Positions 22,875 through 31,869 of a stretch of 64,000 nt of DNA are shown piece after piece. Numbering within the stretch: the stretch's first letter is position 1; every line of letters begins with the position of its first letter. The position numbers and the translations under genes were made by a program. Source of the DNA: Proteus appendicitidis (GTDB lineage: Bacteria > Pseudomonadota > Gammaproteobacteria > Enterobacterales > Enterobacteriaceae); the NCBI RefSeq assembly GCF_030271835.1, contig NZ_CP127389.1:2640001-2704000 (forward strand). Direction: 5' to 3'. The notes under the pieces are model-generated. The model worked only from the letters and a program-made list of their open reading frames with translations. It was not told the DNA's origin and did not search any database.

Positions 22875-22951
22875 GTTCTTTGATGTACTGCCAGTGTAAT
22901 GCTGGCAGTACTGTTTTACATAACGAGCAACCGATATTTAAAGAGGTTTCC

Positions 22952-25096
22952 GTGTCCCGTACAATTATGTTAGTCCCAACTGATACACGCGTAGGTTTAA
23001 CCAGCGTCAGCTTGGGTGTTATCCGTTCTATGGAACAAAAAGGCGTTAGCCTTAGCGTGTTCAAACCAATTGCACAACCTCGTGTAAAAGGTGCTTTAGA
23101 CCAGACAACTGCGATTATCCGCTCTCACTCCACTATTCAATCATCAGAACCTTTAAACATGGATTATGTTGAGTCTCTACTCAGCTCAAACCAAAAAGAT
23201 GTTTTGATGGAAGAAATTGTTGCTAGATACCATGAAAATACCGCTGATGCAGAAGTTATTCTCATCGAAGGTCTGGTACCTATGCGTAAGCACCCTTTTG
23301 CACAATCATTAAACTATGAAATTGCAAAAACATTAGGCGCTGAAATTGTTTTCGTTACTGCATTAGGTAACAACACTGTTGAACAGCTAAAAGAGCGTAT
23401 CGAATTTGCGCGTGCTGAATTCGGCGGTGTAAAAAACCAAAATATCACAGGCGTTATTGTTAACAAACTAAATGCGCCAGTTGATGATCAAGGCCGTACT
23501 CGCCCTGACTTATCTGAAATCTTTGATGATTCAAGTAAAGCGATTATCTCTAATGTCGATTTAAAAACCATCGAAAAAAATAGCCCACTGCCTTTACTGG
23601 GTTGTATTCCATGGAACTTCGATTTAATCGCTACTCGTGCAACAGATATGGCAAAACACTTAAATGCGACTATCGTCAATAAAGGCGATATTGAAACCCG
23701 TCGTATTAAATCTGTCACTTTCTGCGCCCGTAGTATTCCACACATGTTAGAGCATTTCCGTCCTGGTTCACTTTTAGTGACATCAGCGGATCGCCCTGAT
23801 GTATTAGTTTCAGCATGCCTTGCAGCAATGAATGGTGTTGAAATTGGTGCGATCTTACTGACAGGTGGTTACCAAATCGATGCACCAATCAAACAACTTT
23901 GTGAACGTGCATTCGAAACTGGCTTACCAATCTTTATGGTTAATGCGAACACTTGGCAGACTTCTTTAAATCTGCAAAGCTTTAGCTTAGAAGTTCCTGC
24001 TGATGACCATGAACGTATTGAAAAAATTCAGAACTATGTTGCTCAACATATCAATACACAATGGATTGATTCACTGACAGCTAACTCTGAACGCCCTAAC
24101 CGTTTATCACCACCAGCATTCCGTTATCAATTAACAGAATTAGCGCGTAAAGCGAAAAAACGTATCGTTTTACCAGAAGGTGATGAGCCACGTACTGTTA
24201 AAGCAGCAGCAATTTGTGCTGAACGTGGTATCGCAACTTGCGTGCTGTTAGGTGACCCAGAAGAAATTCGTCGCGTAGCAACTGCTCAAGGTGTTGAATT
24301 AGGTACAGGTATTGAGTTAGTCAATCCTAAAGAAGTCCGTGAAATCTATGTGCCTCGCCTAGTTGAACTGCGTAAAAACAAAGGTATGACAGAGGTTGTT
24401 GCTCGCGAACAGTTAGAAGATAACGTTGTTCTCGGCACATTAATGCTGGAAAAAAGCGAAGTAGATGGCCTAGTTTCTGGTGCTGTTCATACAACCGCAA
24501 ACACTATTCGCCCACCACTACAGTTAATCAAAACTGCTCCAGGTAGCTCATTAGTGTCTTCTGTGTTCTTTATGCTGTTACCTGAGCAAGTTTATGTTTA
24601 TGGTGACTGTGCAATTAACCCAGATCCAACAGCAGAACAACTGGCTGAAATCGCAATTCAATCTGCAGATTCTGCAATTGCATTCGGTATCGACCCTCGC
24701 GTTGCGATGATCTCTTACTCTACGGGTAACTCTGGTGCAGGTAGTGACGTAGAAAAAGTCCGTGAAGCGACTCGTTTAGCACAAGAAAAACGCCCTGATC
24801 TGATGATTGATGGTCCTTTACAATACGACGCGGCTGTTATGGCTGACGTTGCTAAATCTAAAGCACCAAATTCACCAGTTGCAGGTAAAGCGACTGTGTT
24901 TATCTTCCCTGATCTGAACACAGGTAACACCACTTATAAAGCGGTACAACGTTCAGCTGACTTGGTTTCAATCGGACCAATGTTACAAGGTATGCGTAAA
25001 CCAGTAAATGACCTTTCTCGTGGTGCATTAGTGGACGATATCGTCTACACCGTTGCGTTGACTGCAATCCAAGCAAGCCAACAAGAAAACGCATAA
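22952..25096 (+). CDS. pta: Phosphate acetyltransferase
   Basis: A 714-residue enzyme that exchanges acetyl-CoA and phosphate for acetyl phosphate and CoA, partner of AckA. The N-terminal third is a P-loop-like regulatory domain ([19 protein letters not shown]), followed by a DRTGG domain ([20 protein letters not shown]) and the catalytic PTA_PTB domain from about residue 385 ([40 protein letters not shown]). I start at GTG 22952, preceded by AAGAGG with a five-base gap; this gives exactly the E. coli length (714). A frame open to 22880 includes unrelated codons. Confidence 0.97.
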   Translation: MSRTIMLVPTDTRVGLTSVSLGVIRSMEQKGVSLSVFKPIAQPRVKGALDQTTAIIRSHSTIQSSEPLNMDYVESLLSSNQKDVLMEEIVARYHENTADAEVILIEGLVPMRKHPFAQSLNYEIAKTLGAEIVFVTALGNNTVEQLKERIEFARAEFGGVKNQNITGVIVNKLNAPVDDQGRTRPDLSEIFDDSSKAIISNVDLKTIEKNSPLPLLGCIPWNFDLIATRATDMAKHLNATIVNKGDIETRRIKSVTFCARSIPHMLEHFRPGSLLVTSADRPDVLVSACLAAMNGVEIGAILLTGGYQIDAPIKQLCERAFETGLPIFMVNANTWQTSLNLQSFSLEVPADDHERIEKIQNYVAQHINTQWIDSLTANSERPNRLSPPAFRYQLTELARKAKKRIVLPEGDEPRTVKAAAICAERGIATCVLLGDPEEIRRVATAQGVELGTGIELVNPKEVREIYVPRLVELRKNKGMTEVVAREQLEDNVVLGTLMLEKSEVDGLVSGAVHTTANTIRPPLQLIKTAPGSSLVSSVFFMLLPEQVYVYGDCAINPDPTAEQLAEIAIQSADSAIAFGIDPRVAMISYSTGNSGAGSDVEKVREATRLAQEKRPDLMIDGPLQYDAAVMADVAKSKAPNSPVAGKATVFIFPDLNTGNTTYKAVQRSADLVSIGPMLQGMRKPVNDLSRGALVDDIVYTVALTAIQASQQENA

Positions 25097-25122
25097 TTAC
25101 TGAAGTTTACTTCAAGTAAAGC

Positions 25123-25156
25123 AACGCCAGATGATTGATTTCATCTGGCGTTTTTT
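25123..25156 (+). terminator. Rho-independent terminator of ackA-pta
   Basis: Perfect 12-base stem (25123-25134 with 25141-25152) around a six-base loop, followed by a T run to 25156. It closes the acetate operon 25 bases after the pta stop. Confidence 0.93.
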
Positions 25157-25177
25157 ATTCTACAGATTTCTTATTTG

Positions 25178-25249
25178 ACTAAAATTCGAGGCAGTCTCAA
25201 AGCAGACAACTTGATTCTGTCTCCTTTATAAAGGAGTGTCAAGAGACAT
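25178..25249 (+). repeat. Toxin-less copy of the Hok-locus leader (copy 1)
   Basis: These 72 bases match 25435-25506 at all but four positions (two substitutions in AAAGCAGACAA against AAACCACACAA, one near the start, one just before the start-codon position). The copy includes the CTCCTTTATAAAGGAG palindrome that covers the ribosome-binding site, but at the place where the toxin start codon should be it reads ATT, and the following bases encode no Hok-like protein. It lacks the upstream antisense-RNA body present in copy 2. It looks like a remnant of a tandem toxin locus. Confidence 0.85.
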
Positions 25250-25357
25250 TCCGCATATAAACACCAGATACAAAAACAATTAACATATTGATTTTACTTG
25301 TTTATTTATATTATTTTTATGCGAAAAAAGATAGGAATGAGGTGAATTTCTGTTAGT

Positions 25358-25471
25358 ATGCAGGTGGGTGCTTGGATCATTTTGGTTCAAGCATTTGCGA
25401 GCGCCAAAAAGACGAAAGCCCCGAATTTTACTTTACTAAAATCCGAGGCAGTCTCAAACCACACAACTTGA
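25358..25471 (+). CDS. Possible 37-residue leader peptide of the Hok-like mRNA
   Basis: An ATG at 25358 opens a 37-codon frame (MQVGAWIILVQAFASAKK...) that ends at TGA 25469-25471, in the same frame as the downstream toxin and 11 codons before it. In the R1 hok/sok system an upstream frame, mok, overlaps hok and its translation is needed for hok translation; here the frame stops before the toxin instead of overlapping. No good ribosome-binding site is seen close to the ATG, so translation is uncertain. The frame runs through the region complementary to the proposed antisense RNA. Confidence 0.3.
   Translation: MQVGAWIILVQAFASAKKTKAPNFTLLKSEAVSNHTT
25423..25457 (-). promoter_or_regulatory. 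Candidate promoter of a Sok-like antisense RNA
   Basis: On the minus strand TTGAGA (25457-25452) and TAAAGT (25435-25430) are 16 bases apart and would start a transcript near 25423 running through CGGGGCTTTCGTC towards 25340. The minus strand reads TGCCTCG, then an AAAATT-rich stretch and CGGGGCT, an arrangement like that around the Sok promoter of plasmid R1 (from memory). No transcript has been shown. Confidence 0.45.
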
Positions 25472-25506
25472 TTCTGTCTCCTTTATAAAGGAGTGTCAAG
25501 AGAAAT
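25435..25506 (+). repeat. Hok-locus leader (copy 2, intact)
   Basis: Second copy of the 72-base unit described at 25178-25249, here directly joined to the toxin start codon. It holds the candidate -35 of the antisense promoter and the palindrome CTCCTTTATAAAGGAG (25479-25494), which can fold the AAGGAG ribosome-binding site into a hairpin. Confidence 0.85.
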
Positions 25507-25648
25507 GGCTAAATTTGCCCTGATGGGGCTGATTGCTGTCTGTATGACAGCACTGTGTTTATCATTACTTAAACATGAAAGATTATGCTCTTTCAATATT
25601 CGTAGTGGTCATACAGTAGTTCAAGCGACTTTATCTTGCGATAAATAG
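25505..25648 (+). CDS. Hok/Gef-family type I toxin
   Basis: A 47-residue membrane peptide too short for routine ORF listing. One hydrophobic segment spans residues about 4-22 (FALMGLIAVCMTALCLSLL), followed by KHERLCSFNIRSGHTVVQAT and a C-terminal SCDK. The Hok/Gef hallmark LC....R.G...V.A is present with both conserved cysteines (Cys28 and Cys45). Such peptides insert in the inner membrane and depolarise it. The ribosome-binding site AAGGAG lies inside a palindrome, and the mRNA 5' segment GGGTGCTTGG (25366-25375) is perfectly complementary to CCAAGCACCC (25707-25716) after the gene, the fold-back arrangement of hok mRNAs. The gene lies between pta and the racemase gene. Confidence 0.85.
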   Translation: MAKFALMGLIAVCMTALCLSLLKHERLCSFNIRSGHTVVQATLSCDK

Positions 25649-25651
25649 CTT

Positions 25652-25673
25652 TGTGGGGGAACTCTCCCCCACA
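25652..25673 (+). terminator. Stable stem-loop after the Hok-like gene
   Basis: A perfect nine-base stem TGTGGGGGA/TCCCCCACA with an ACTC loop, only three bases after the toxin stop. It is not followed by a T run, so it may be an mRNA-stability or 3'-end processing element within the toxin transcript more than a terminator. Confidence 0.6.
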
Positions 25674-25720
25674 ATTTCTCAAACAGGTTGTTGTGTTTTG
25701 TGGTTACCAAGCACCCTACT

Positions 25721-26944
25721 TTAATCCACTAATATCCGTTGATTGGTTGCACCCCATAAAATCGACATTTCTGTAAACAGTGCACCACTAATATCTTCAA
25801 CTTCTTCTGCCGTAATTTCGCTATTGCCTTGCTTACCAAAGAATACGACTTCATCCCCTGATTTGATATTTTTAAGATCTGTAATATCAACAATCACCGT
25901 ATTCATTGACGTTTTACCTAAAACAGGCACACGTTGACCACCGATTAAGGCATGTCCAGCATTACTAAAAACTCGACGATAGCCATCTGCATAACCAACA
26001 GGAATATTAGCTAATACCGAGTCACGTTTTAGTGTGTAAGTTCGATCATAACCAACAGTATTACCTTTAGGATAATAATTAATTGAAGCAATGGTCGATT
26101 TAAACGTCATAACACGTTTGTAATCTGTACTTGCGATGGTATCGCCATAGAAAATTCCGCCTACACGCACCATATCTAACCATGATCCAGGCACGGTAAT
26201 TGTGGCAAACGTATTTGCCATATGCAGAGTAATGTCTTTACGATTTAACCCTGTAACATCCAATACTTTTTGTGATTGCTGTTTAAAACGAGCAAGATCT
26301 TCTTTTACTTTATCAGCATCTTCTTCAGGATAATGAGACATAATGCCAACCACTTTAAGGTTAGTTAATTGAGCAATTTGCTTCGCCTCTTCAAGCCCTA
26401 CTGCGTTACTAACTTCTAATCCATTACGAGACATTCCACCTGAATTTAAGGCAAGATGAATAGGGATCACTTTATTTTGTTGTTTAGCAATGGCATCTAA
26501 TTTTTTAGCCATATCTAAGTTACCAATCAATTCTTCCACGTTATAGCTTGTTGCCTGAGCCATTTCTTGCTCGGTGGCATTACGTACACGCATTAAACGG
26601 CCTTGGAATCCTAGATCACGAACTTCTTTTAGCTCTTGGTTATTCGTTACACCAATACATTGCACATTATTTTCAATCATAATAGGTGCAACTAATGATA
26701 AATCATGACCATACGCATCACCTTTTAAAATGGCGCAAAGAGAGGATTTATCACCTAAAAGTGATTGTACTTTCTTCACATTAAAGTCAAGCGCACTACG
26801 TGAAATTTCAATCCATGAGTTATTCACAATGGCAGGTTGAACCTGAGCTGTTTGAACCGCAGATGGATTGTGATTAACCGGTTGTTGGCAAGCAGTGATA
26901 ACAAAAAGTGGTAACAACGCAAGATATCGAATACCAAAAGACAT
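25721..26944 (-). CDS. Secreted broad-specificity amino acid racemase (alanine racemase family)
   Basis: A 407-residue fold-type III PLP racemase with an export signal. Residues 1-19 are hydrophobic and end in the lipobox-like VITAC, so the protein is probably a periplasmic lipoprotein or a cleaved periplasmic enzyme. The PLP lysine is in [12 protein letters not shown] near residue 74 and the opposing catalytic tyrosine in [11 protein letters not shown] near residue 300. The divergence from cytosolic Alr and the signal peptide place it with the periplasmic broad-specificity racemases (Bsr/ArgR type) of Vibrio, Pseudomonas and Proteus that make non-canonical D-amino acids such as D-Lys and D-Arg. 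The start has AAGGAAAAAAGAAG in front. Substrate range cannot be read from sequence. Confidence 0.85.
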   Translation of the reverse strand: MSFGIRYLALLPLFVITACQQPVNHNPSAVQTAQVQPAIVNNSWIEISRSALDFNVKKVQSLLGDKSSLCAILKGDAYGHDLSLVAPIMIENNVQCIGVTNNQELKEVRDLGFQGRLMRVRNATEQEMAQATSYNVEELIGNLDMAKKLDAIAKQQNKVIPIHLALNSGGMSRNGLEVSNAVGLEEAKQIAQLTNLKVVGIMSHYPEEDADKVKEDLARFKQQSQKVLDVTGLNRKDITLHMANTFATITVPGSWLDMVRVGGIFYGDTIASTDYKRVMTFKSTIASINYYPKGNTVGYDRTYTLKRDSVLANIPVGYADGYRRVFSNAGHALIGGQRVPVLGKTSMNTVIVDITDLKNIKSGDEVVFFGKQGNSEITAEEVEDISGALFTEMSILWGATNQRILVD

Positions 26945-27084
26945 CTTCTTTTTTCCTTAGTGATTGTGATGTAAACCTATTTTTATAATTAATTAGGTAC
27001 GAAAATATACACACAGTGAATATTCAATCAGGATAATAGCATTATTATTCACAAAATAAACATATAAATTCATATAAAAATTTT

Positions 27085-27126
27085 TGTAAAAAAACGCCCC
27101 AATGAATTAGTTTCAATGGGGCGTTT
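27085..27126 (-). terminator. Terminator of the PTS operon
   Basis: Arms 27092-27105 and 27113-27126 pair over 14 positions with one mismatch, followed on the minus strand by a T-rich tract. It lies 24 bases downstream of the EIIC stop codon. Confidence 0.88.
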
Positions 27127-27149
27127 ATGTATCTTAATTTTTAAAACAA

Positions 27150-28406
27150 TCAGCGAACAATAATACCTAACAATATACCGATAACACCAAAGTCTGCATC
27201 ACTAAATGTGGTATTAGCAATACCGATATCGCCCAGTACTGGTAATAGGAATACAGGTAAGAAGGTAATTAATAAACCTTGAACGAATGCGCCTAAAATC
27301 GCACCACGGCGTCCACCCGTTGCATTACCAAACACCCCTGCGGTTGCCCCCACAAAGAAGTGAGGAACAACACCCGGAATGATCACAGTCCAATCTAAGG
27401 CATACAGAATAAACATGCCAATAACACCTGCGGCAAAGCTACTTAAAAAGCCCACTAATACCGCATTGGGTGCATAAGGGAATACAACTGGGCAATCTAA
27501 AGCGGGTTTGGCATTAGGCACTAATTTATCTGAAATACCTTTAAATGCAGGAACGATTTCAGCAATAACCATACGCACACCTTGCAGAATAATATAAACA
27601 CCAGCTGCAAAGGTTATAGATTGCATCAATGAGAACATAAACCAGTTTTTACCACCACTGACTTCACGAACAAAAGCATCGCCCGCGAATAAACAGGTAA
27701 TGATAAAAATAATTCCCATCGTAAAGGCGATGGCAACAGGCGTATCACGTAAAAATAGTAAACTTTTAGGTACATTCATCTCTTCTGTTGAATGTTCTTT
27801 ATTACCAAATTTACTGCCAATAAAGCCAGCAACGACATAAGAAATCGTGGAGAAGTGCCCTAATGCAACATCATCAGAACCAGTAATTTTTTTCATATAA
27901 GGATGGGCAATGGCAGGGAAAAACACCATTGAAATCCCAACAACTAACGAACCTACCGCAACTAATACTGTGCCTTCTAAGCCTGCTGTTGCCAAAATAA
28001 CCGCCACCATCATCGACATAAATAATGTATGGTGACCAGTTAAGAAAATAAATTTCCATGGCGTTAAGCGTGCAATTAAGATATTGATCAACATGGCAAA
28101 AAACATAATTAATGCCATCTCTTTACCAAAGCTTTTTTGTGCAATAGAGACAATCGCCTCATTATTAGGCACAACGCCTTGAATACCGAATGCATGTTGG
28201 AAAATCGTTGAGAAATCACCCAGTGAGTTAATAACAAGACCTGCACCAGCACCTAAAATCACAAAACCCATAATGGTTTTTACGGTGCCTTTAATACATT
28301 CTGTAACTGGTTTTTTTTGGGCAATTAAACCAATCAATGCGATCAAACCGACTAAAATAGCAGGCTCTGAAAGCACATCACTCATTAGAAAGCGGAAAAA
28401 GTCCAT
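27150..28406 (-). CDS. PTS ascorbate-family transporter, EIIC component (UlaA-like)
   Basis: A 418-residue permease with about ten or more membrane helices, of the UlaA/SgaT (ascorbate-galactitol superfamily) type: LTGHHTLFMSMMVAVILAT near residue 120, GHFSTISYVVAGFIGSKFG near 185 and CPVVFPYAPNAVLVGFLSSF near 325 are typical. It forms the sugar channel of a phosphotransferase system; the substrate is imported and phosphorylated at the membrane. AAGGAG precedes the start. It is the last gene of an operon EIIA-EIIB-EIIC. The family suggests ascorbate or another acidic sugar, but no catabolic ula genes are nearby, so the substrate is open. Confidence 0.9.
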   Translation of the reverse strand: MDFFRFLMSDVLSEPAILVGLIALIGLIAQKKPVTECIKGTVKTIMGFVILGAGAGLVINSLGDFSTIFQHAFGIQGVVPNNEAIVSIAQKSFGKEMALIMFFAMLINILIARLTPWKFIFLTGHHTLFMSMMVAVILATAGLEGTVLVAVGSLVVGISMVFFPAIAHPYMKKITGSDDVALGHFSTISYVVAGFIGSKFGNKEHSTEEMNVPKSLLFLRDTPVAIAFTMGIIFIITCLFAGDAFVREVSGGKNWFMFSLMQSITFAAGVYIILQGVRMVIAEIVPAFKGISDKLVPNAKPALDCPVVFPYAPNAVLVGFLSSFAAGVIGMFILYALDWTVIIPGVVPHFFVGATAGVFGNATGGRRGAILGAFVQGLLITFLPVFLLPVLGDIGIANTTFSDADFGVIGILLGIIVR

Positions 28407-28416
28407 GATAGGCTCC

Positions 28417-28704
28417 TTATAACGCGCCTAATTCACGTAATGCGACCGAAAGCTTCTCTTTCATCGCCACTTTATCAATCATGTTATCCAGTGAAACAAC
28501 CTTTCCATTTACCGCTTGTGAATTGAGTTGCTCTGCAATATCACGAGTACCAACATAGATATCACTTGGAGTACCTTTTGCTGATCCCAGATCAACATGA
28601 TCGACTTCTGCATTCACAGAAAGATCTTTTAGGATACTTTTGATGCTCATTTCCATCATTAAGCTACTACCTAAACCATTTCCACACACAACAGTAATTT
28701 TCAT
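28417..28704 (-). CDS. PTS ascorbate-family EIIB component
   Basis: A 95-residue cytoplasmic phosphocarrier of the lactate-lyxose-type EIIB fold. The phosphorylated cysteine is Cys7 in VVCGNGLGSSLMMEM, the classic C-x-G-x-G-x-S-S loop. It takes the phosphate from the EIIA protein upstream and gives it to the imported sugar. The gene lies 10 bases before EIIC and 29 after EIIA on the minus strand, clearly one operon. Confidence 0.92.
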   Translation of the reverse strand: MKITVVCGNGLGSSLMMEMSIKSILKDLSVNAEVDHVDLGSAKGTPSDIYVGTRDIAEQLNSQAVNGKVVSLDNMIDKVAMKEKLSVALRELGAL

Positions 28705-28733
28705 GATATTCCCCTTGGTAATTTAAATTGTCT

Positions 28734-29177
28734 TTAATAGTTGTTGATAACGGCTAATACATCCGCTTTGCTTTTTGCATTAAATAGCTTTTGAATATCT
28801 GTATCGTTATCAAAAAGTTCAGCTAATTTTACAATGGCATTAATATGGCTATCGTTATCTGTTGCAGCCAAAACAATCAATAATTTCACCGGATCGTTTT
28901 CATCTGCACCAAACTCAACACCTTGCTCAACAATAGTTAAAGCAAGTGAAAGTTGATTAACACCATCTTCGGGACGCGCATGAGGCATCGCAATTCCAGG
29001 ACCTAATACATAATATGGCCCTATTTTCTCGTGTGATTTGTAAATAGCGTCGATATAACGAGGTTCAATACAACCTTTATCAATTAATGGCTGACACGCC
29101 ACTTTAACGGCTTCTCGCCAATCGCTAACGTTTGGAACCACTTGTACCACATCTGGTGTTAATAACGTTTTAAGCAT
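28734..29177 (-). CDS. PTS EIIA component (mannitol/fructose/ascorbate type)
   Basis: A 147-residue EIIA of the PTS_EIIA_2 family. The phosphorylated histidine is His66 in GIAMPHARPEDG, within the typical GIAxPH motif. First gene of the three-gene PTS operon; the start lies just behind two palindromic operators (29237-29248 and 29270-29283), and the LacI-family regulator is divergent. It accepts phosphate from HPr and passes it to EIIB. Confidence 0.92.
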   Translation of the reverse strand: MLKTLLTPDVVQVVPNVSDWREAVKVACQPLIDKGCIEPRYIDAIYKSHEKIGPYYVLGPGIAMPHARPEDGVNQLSLALTIVEQGVEFGADENDPVKLLIVLAATDNDSHINAIVKLAELFDNDTDIQKLFNAKSKADVLAVINNY

Positions 29178-29236
29178 ACTTGTAACCTCAATAAGACTCT
29201 CTTTGAGCTTCGTTATTAAGGATAGTAATCATTAAT

Positions 29237-29283
29237 GGTAGCGCTATCTAGATAGATCATTCGTAATTGTGATAGCGCTATCA
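29237..29283. promoter_or_regulatory. Pair of LacI-type palindromic operators
   Basis: GGTAGCGCTATC at 29237-29248 and the perfect 14-base palindrome TGATAGCGCTATCA at 29270-29283 share the core GATAGCGCTATC with the central CG typical of LacI-family operators. Their centres are 34 bases apart, in the gap between the divergent PTS operon and the LacI-type regulator gene at 29405, so this is very likely its binding site. Confidence 0.85.
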
Positions 29284-29404
29284 TTTTAATGAAATGTTAA
29301 TTGCAGAAAATGCCAACAATTGACACTGTATTGTTTCAGCATAATAAGAAGATTTCAGGTAGGATCTGCGGTTAATAAAATAGGCTAAGCAAGCATAATC
29401 ACAC

Positions 29405-30451
29405 ATGATCAAAACACGTAAGCGCCGAAATACAGGTCGCGTCACATTACAAGATGTCGCTAAACATGCAGGAGTCGGATCAATGACCGTTTCTCGTGCA
29501 TTGCGAACCCCTGAATTAGTTTCTGATAAATTACGAGAAAAAGTTAATCAAGCCGTAGAGGAACTTGGCTATATTCCTAATGCCTCGGCAGGTGCTTTAG
29601 CTTCAGCACAAAGCCATATTATTGCGGTACTGTTGCCCTCTTTTACAGATAGAGCCAGTGCAGATTTTATGCAGTCTTTACAACAAATCCTCAATCGCCA
29701 TCAGTATCAAATTTTGGTGGGTTGCTATGAGCATCAACCTCATAAAGCCAGTGATGTGATTAATATGCTATTACAAAGTAATCCTGCTGCATTAGTCATC
29801 TTTGGTTCACAACTTAGCCCAACGCATTTTTTACATATCAGTAATGCCAATGTGCCTGTTGTCAGTGTTGCCAGTCAATCCGATGAACAAGCAGCTATTA
29901 GTATTGATTGTTCTTATGAGCAAGCTGCATATGATTTAACAAACCATTTAGTCACCCAAGGAAAGCGTTGTATTGGCTATATTGGTGCGTTACAAGGGCA
30001 ACGCCTACACCACCAGCAAATAACAGGTTGGTCTCGTGCATTACTCAAAAATTATTTAAATGCTGAGCAAAGTGTCACTACGCCTGATCCCGCATCTATG
30101 GCATACGGTCGGCAGGCATTAACAGAGATTTTATTACGCCAACCCGAACTAGATGCGGTTATTTGTAGCCATGAGAGTATTGCACTAGGTATGATTTTTG
30201 AGTGTCAACGTCGATTAATTAAGATCCCACAAGATCTGGCTATCGCTTGTTTAGAAGGCTCTGAAAATAGTGATCAGATATCCCCTTCTCTTACATCAAT
30301 TCGTTTTGATTATCATAAAATGGGAAAAGAGGCAGGAAAACATCTGATTGCACTTTTACAGCGTTTAAGAGACGAAGATGATAACGCTATATTCGAAGAT
30401 ACCGTTATCAACTATGCTTATCAATTTGAGTTGGGGCAAAGCACCCCTTAA
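29405..30451 (+). CDS. LacI-family transcriptional regulator of the adjacent PTS operon
   Basis: A 348-residue repressor. The helix-turn-helix [20 protein letters not shown] occupies residues about 13-32 with the hinge helix near [10 protein letters not shown] (60-69), followed by a periplasmic-binding-protein-like effector domain. The overall look is that of the GntR (gluconate) branch of LacI regulators. The gene is divergent from the PTS genes and the intergenic region carries two matching palindromes. E. coli controls its ula PTS with a DeoR-type repressor instead, so this arrangement differs and argues for another substrate. Effector unknown. Confidence 0.9.
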   Translation: MIKTRKRRNTGRVTLQDVAKHAGVGSMTVSRALRTPELVSDKLREKVNQAVEELGYIPNASAGALASAQSHIIAVLLPSFTDRASADFMQSLQQILNRHQYQILVGCYEHQPHKASDVINMLLQSNPAALVIFGSQLSPTHFLHISNANVPVVSVASQSDEQAAISIDCSYEQAAYDLTNHLVTQGKRCIGYIGALQGQRLHHQQITGWSRALLKNYLNAEQSVTTPDPASMAYGRQALTEILLRQPELDAVICSHESIALGMIFECQRRLIKIPQDLAIACLEGSENSDQISPSLTSIRFDYHKMGKEAGKHLIALLQRLRDEDDNAIFEDTVINYAYQFELGQSTP

Positions 30452-30990
30452 TCTACGGTTTCTCTACTTTCTAGGCGTGTACTGTTGTTACGCGTTAACC
30501 AAAGAGAGAGGGCTTTTAATGAATCAGGCGTGAATTCATCACAACGCTCAGTAATTTCAGAGGGAGTTAGCCAACACACTTCCTCAATTTCTTCTGCTTG
30601 CAGTGCGAAAGGTCCATGAGAAACACAGCTAAACAAGCTTCCCCATACACGACAACTGTCATCATCATAATAAAATTGACCATGCTCCGCAAAAGGGACG
30701 CCCGCAATACCTAACTCTTCTTCTGCTTCACGACGCGCACTTTCAAGTAAATTTTCACCTTGTTGAACCACCCCGCCCGCAGTAGCATCTAACCAACCGG
30801 GATAAAAATCTTTTATTTCAGTGCGACGCTGCGCCAAGATTTTCCCCATTCCATCATGAACAACGATATAAGTTGCTCTATGTCTTAGATTTTCAGCTCG
30901 CATTTGTTGACGTGTTGCTTGTGCAACGACTTCATTTTTATCATCAACAATATCAACCCATTCAACCAATGCCGTCTTTTCTTGTTCCAT
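30448..30990 (-). CDS. yfcD: Nudix hydrolase YfcD
   Basis: A 180-residue Nudix hydrolase. The Nudix box [20 protein letters not shown] continues into LGI (residues about 71-93) with all catalytic glutamates, and the N-terminus [18 protein letters not shown] is typical of isopentenyl-diphosphate isomerase-like Nudix proteins. Length and sequence match E. coli YfcD (180); its physiological substrate is not established. I use ATG 30990; the frame is open to a TTG at 30999. The stop overlaps the end of the convergent LacI gene by four bases. It sits next to yfcG and yfcH as in E. coli, after pta. Confidence 0.93.
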   Translation of the reverse strand: MEQEKTALVEWVDIVDDKNEVVAQATRQQMRAENLRHRATYIVVHDGMGKILAQRRTEIKDFYPGWLDATAGGVVQQGENLLESARREAEEELGIAGVPFAEHGQFYYDDDSCRVWGSLFSCVSHGPFALQAEEIEEVCWLTPSEITERCDEFTPDSLKALSLWLTRNNSTRLESRETVD

Positions 30991-31188
30991 CCTCAACAAA
31001 CCTTTTTTAACCGATACTAAACGATCGTAATTTTTATCCTGAATATACCAAAATCACTATTTTTCACCACTACAATAATCATACGTAACTTGTTTTATCC
31101 ATCTTGCGCTTTTTTGCTTTTTATGATGTTAGAAGGCAGACTGTGATTATATTGTGTATTTAGTGCCTACTTTATTTTGGAGCCTTTA

Positions 31189-31803
31189 ATGATTGACTTA
31201 TATTATGCAGATACCCCAAACGGCCAAAAAATAACGCTTTTTCTCGAAGAAACTGGCATACCTTATCAGTTACATCACATAGATATTAGTAAAGGTGATC
31301 AATTTAAACCTGAATTTTTAGCCATTTCACCCAATAATAAAATTCCTGCAATTGTAGATAACTCACCTATTGATGGCGGTGAACCTATCACTATTTTTGA
31401 ATCAGGTGCTATTCTTATCTATCTAGCTGAAAAAAGTGGCAAATTGCTCAGTCAAAATTTACGGGAAAAAACAACACAACTACAATGGCTGTTTTGGCAA
31501 GTCGGTGGATTTGGTCCAATGTTGGGACAAAATCATCACTTCACCCGTTATGCCACAGAAAAAGTTCCTTATGCGATTAAACGTTATACTGAAGAAACAC
31601 TGCGTTTATATAGCGTATTAGAGAAAAGGTTAGCGCACTCACCTTACCTTGGAGGCAAAGAGTACAGCATTGCGGATATCGCCACATATACATGGGCTAG
31701 ATTACACGCTCACCACAATATTGATTTGGCAAATTATCCCGCAATTGATAAATGGCTAAACAACATAAGCCTGCGCCCAGCAACGAAAAAACTCTTTGGC
31801 TAA
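31189..31803 (+). CDS. yfcG: Glutathione S-transferase-like disulfide reductase YfcG
   Basis: A 204-residue protein of the Nu-class glutathione transferases, which reduce disulfides with glutathione. The N-terminal thioredoxin-like domain starts MIDLYYADTPNGQKITLFLE, with Thr9 and Asn11 in the active-site position, SPNNKIPAIVD near 49-59 and FESGAILIYLAEK near 73-85; an all-helical C-terminal domain follows (WQVGGFGPMLGQNHHF, YSIADIATYTWARL). The start has GGAG six bases upstream. It is about ten residues shorter than E. coli YfcG (215) at the C-terminus. Divergent from yfcD. Confidence 0.93.
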   Translation: MIDLYYADTPNGQKITLFLEETGIPYQLHHIDISKGDQFKPEFLAISPNNKIPAIVDNSPIDGGEPITIFESGAILIYLAEKSGKLLSQNLREKTTQLQWLFWQVGGFGPMLGQNHHFTRYATEKVPYAIKRYTEETLRLYSVLEKRLAHSPYLGGKEYSIADIATYTWARLHAHHNIDLANYPAIDKWLNNISLRPATKKLFG

Positions 31804-31869
31804 TATAGGTAATTCATATATCTGGATGATATTTATTCTTTATCAAGCAAGCAGATCAGGAGGATTGTG

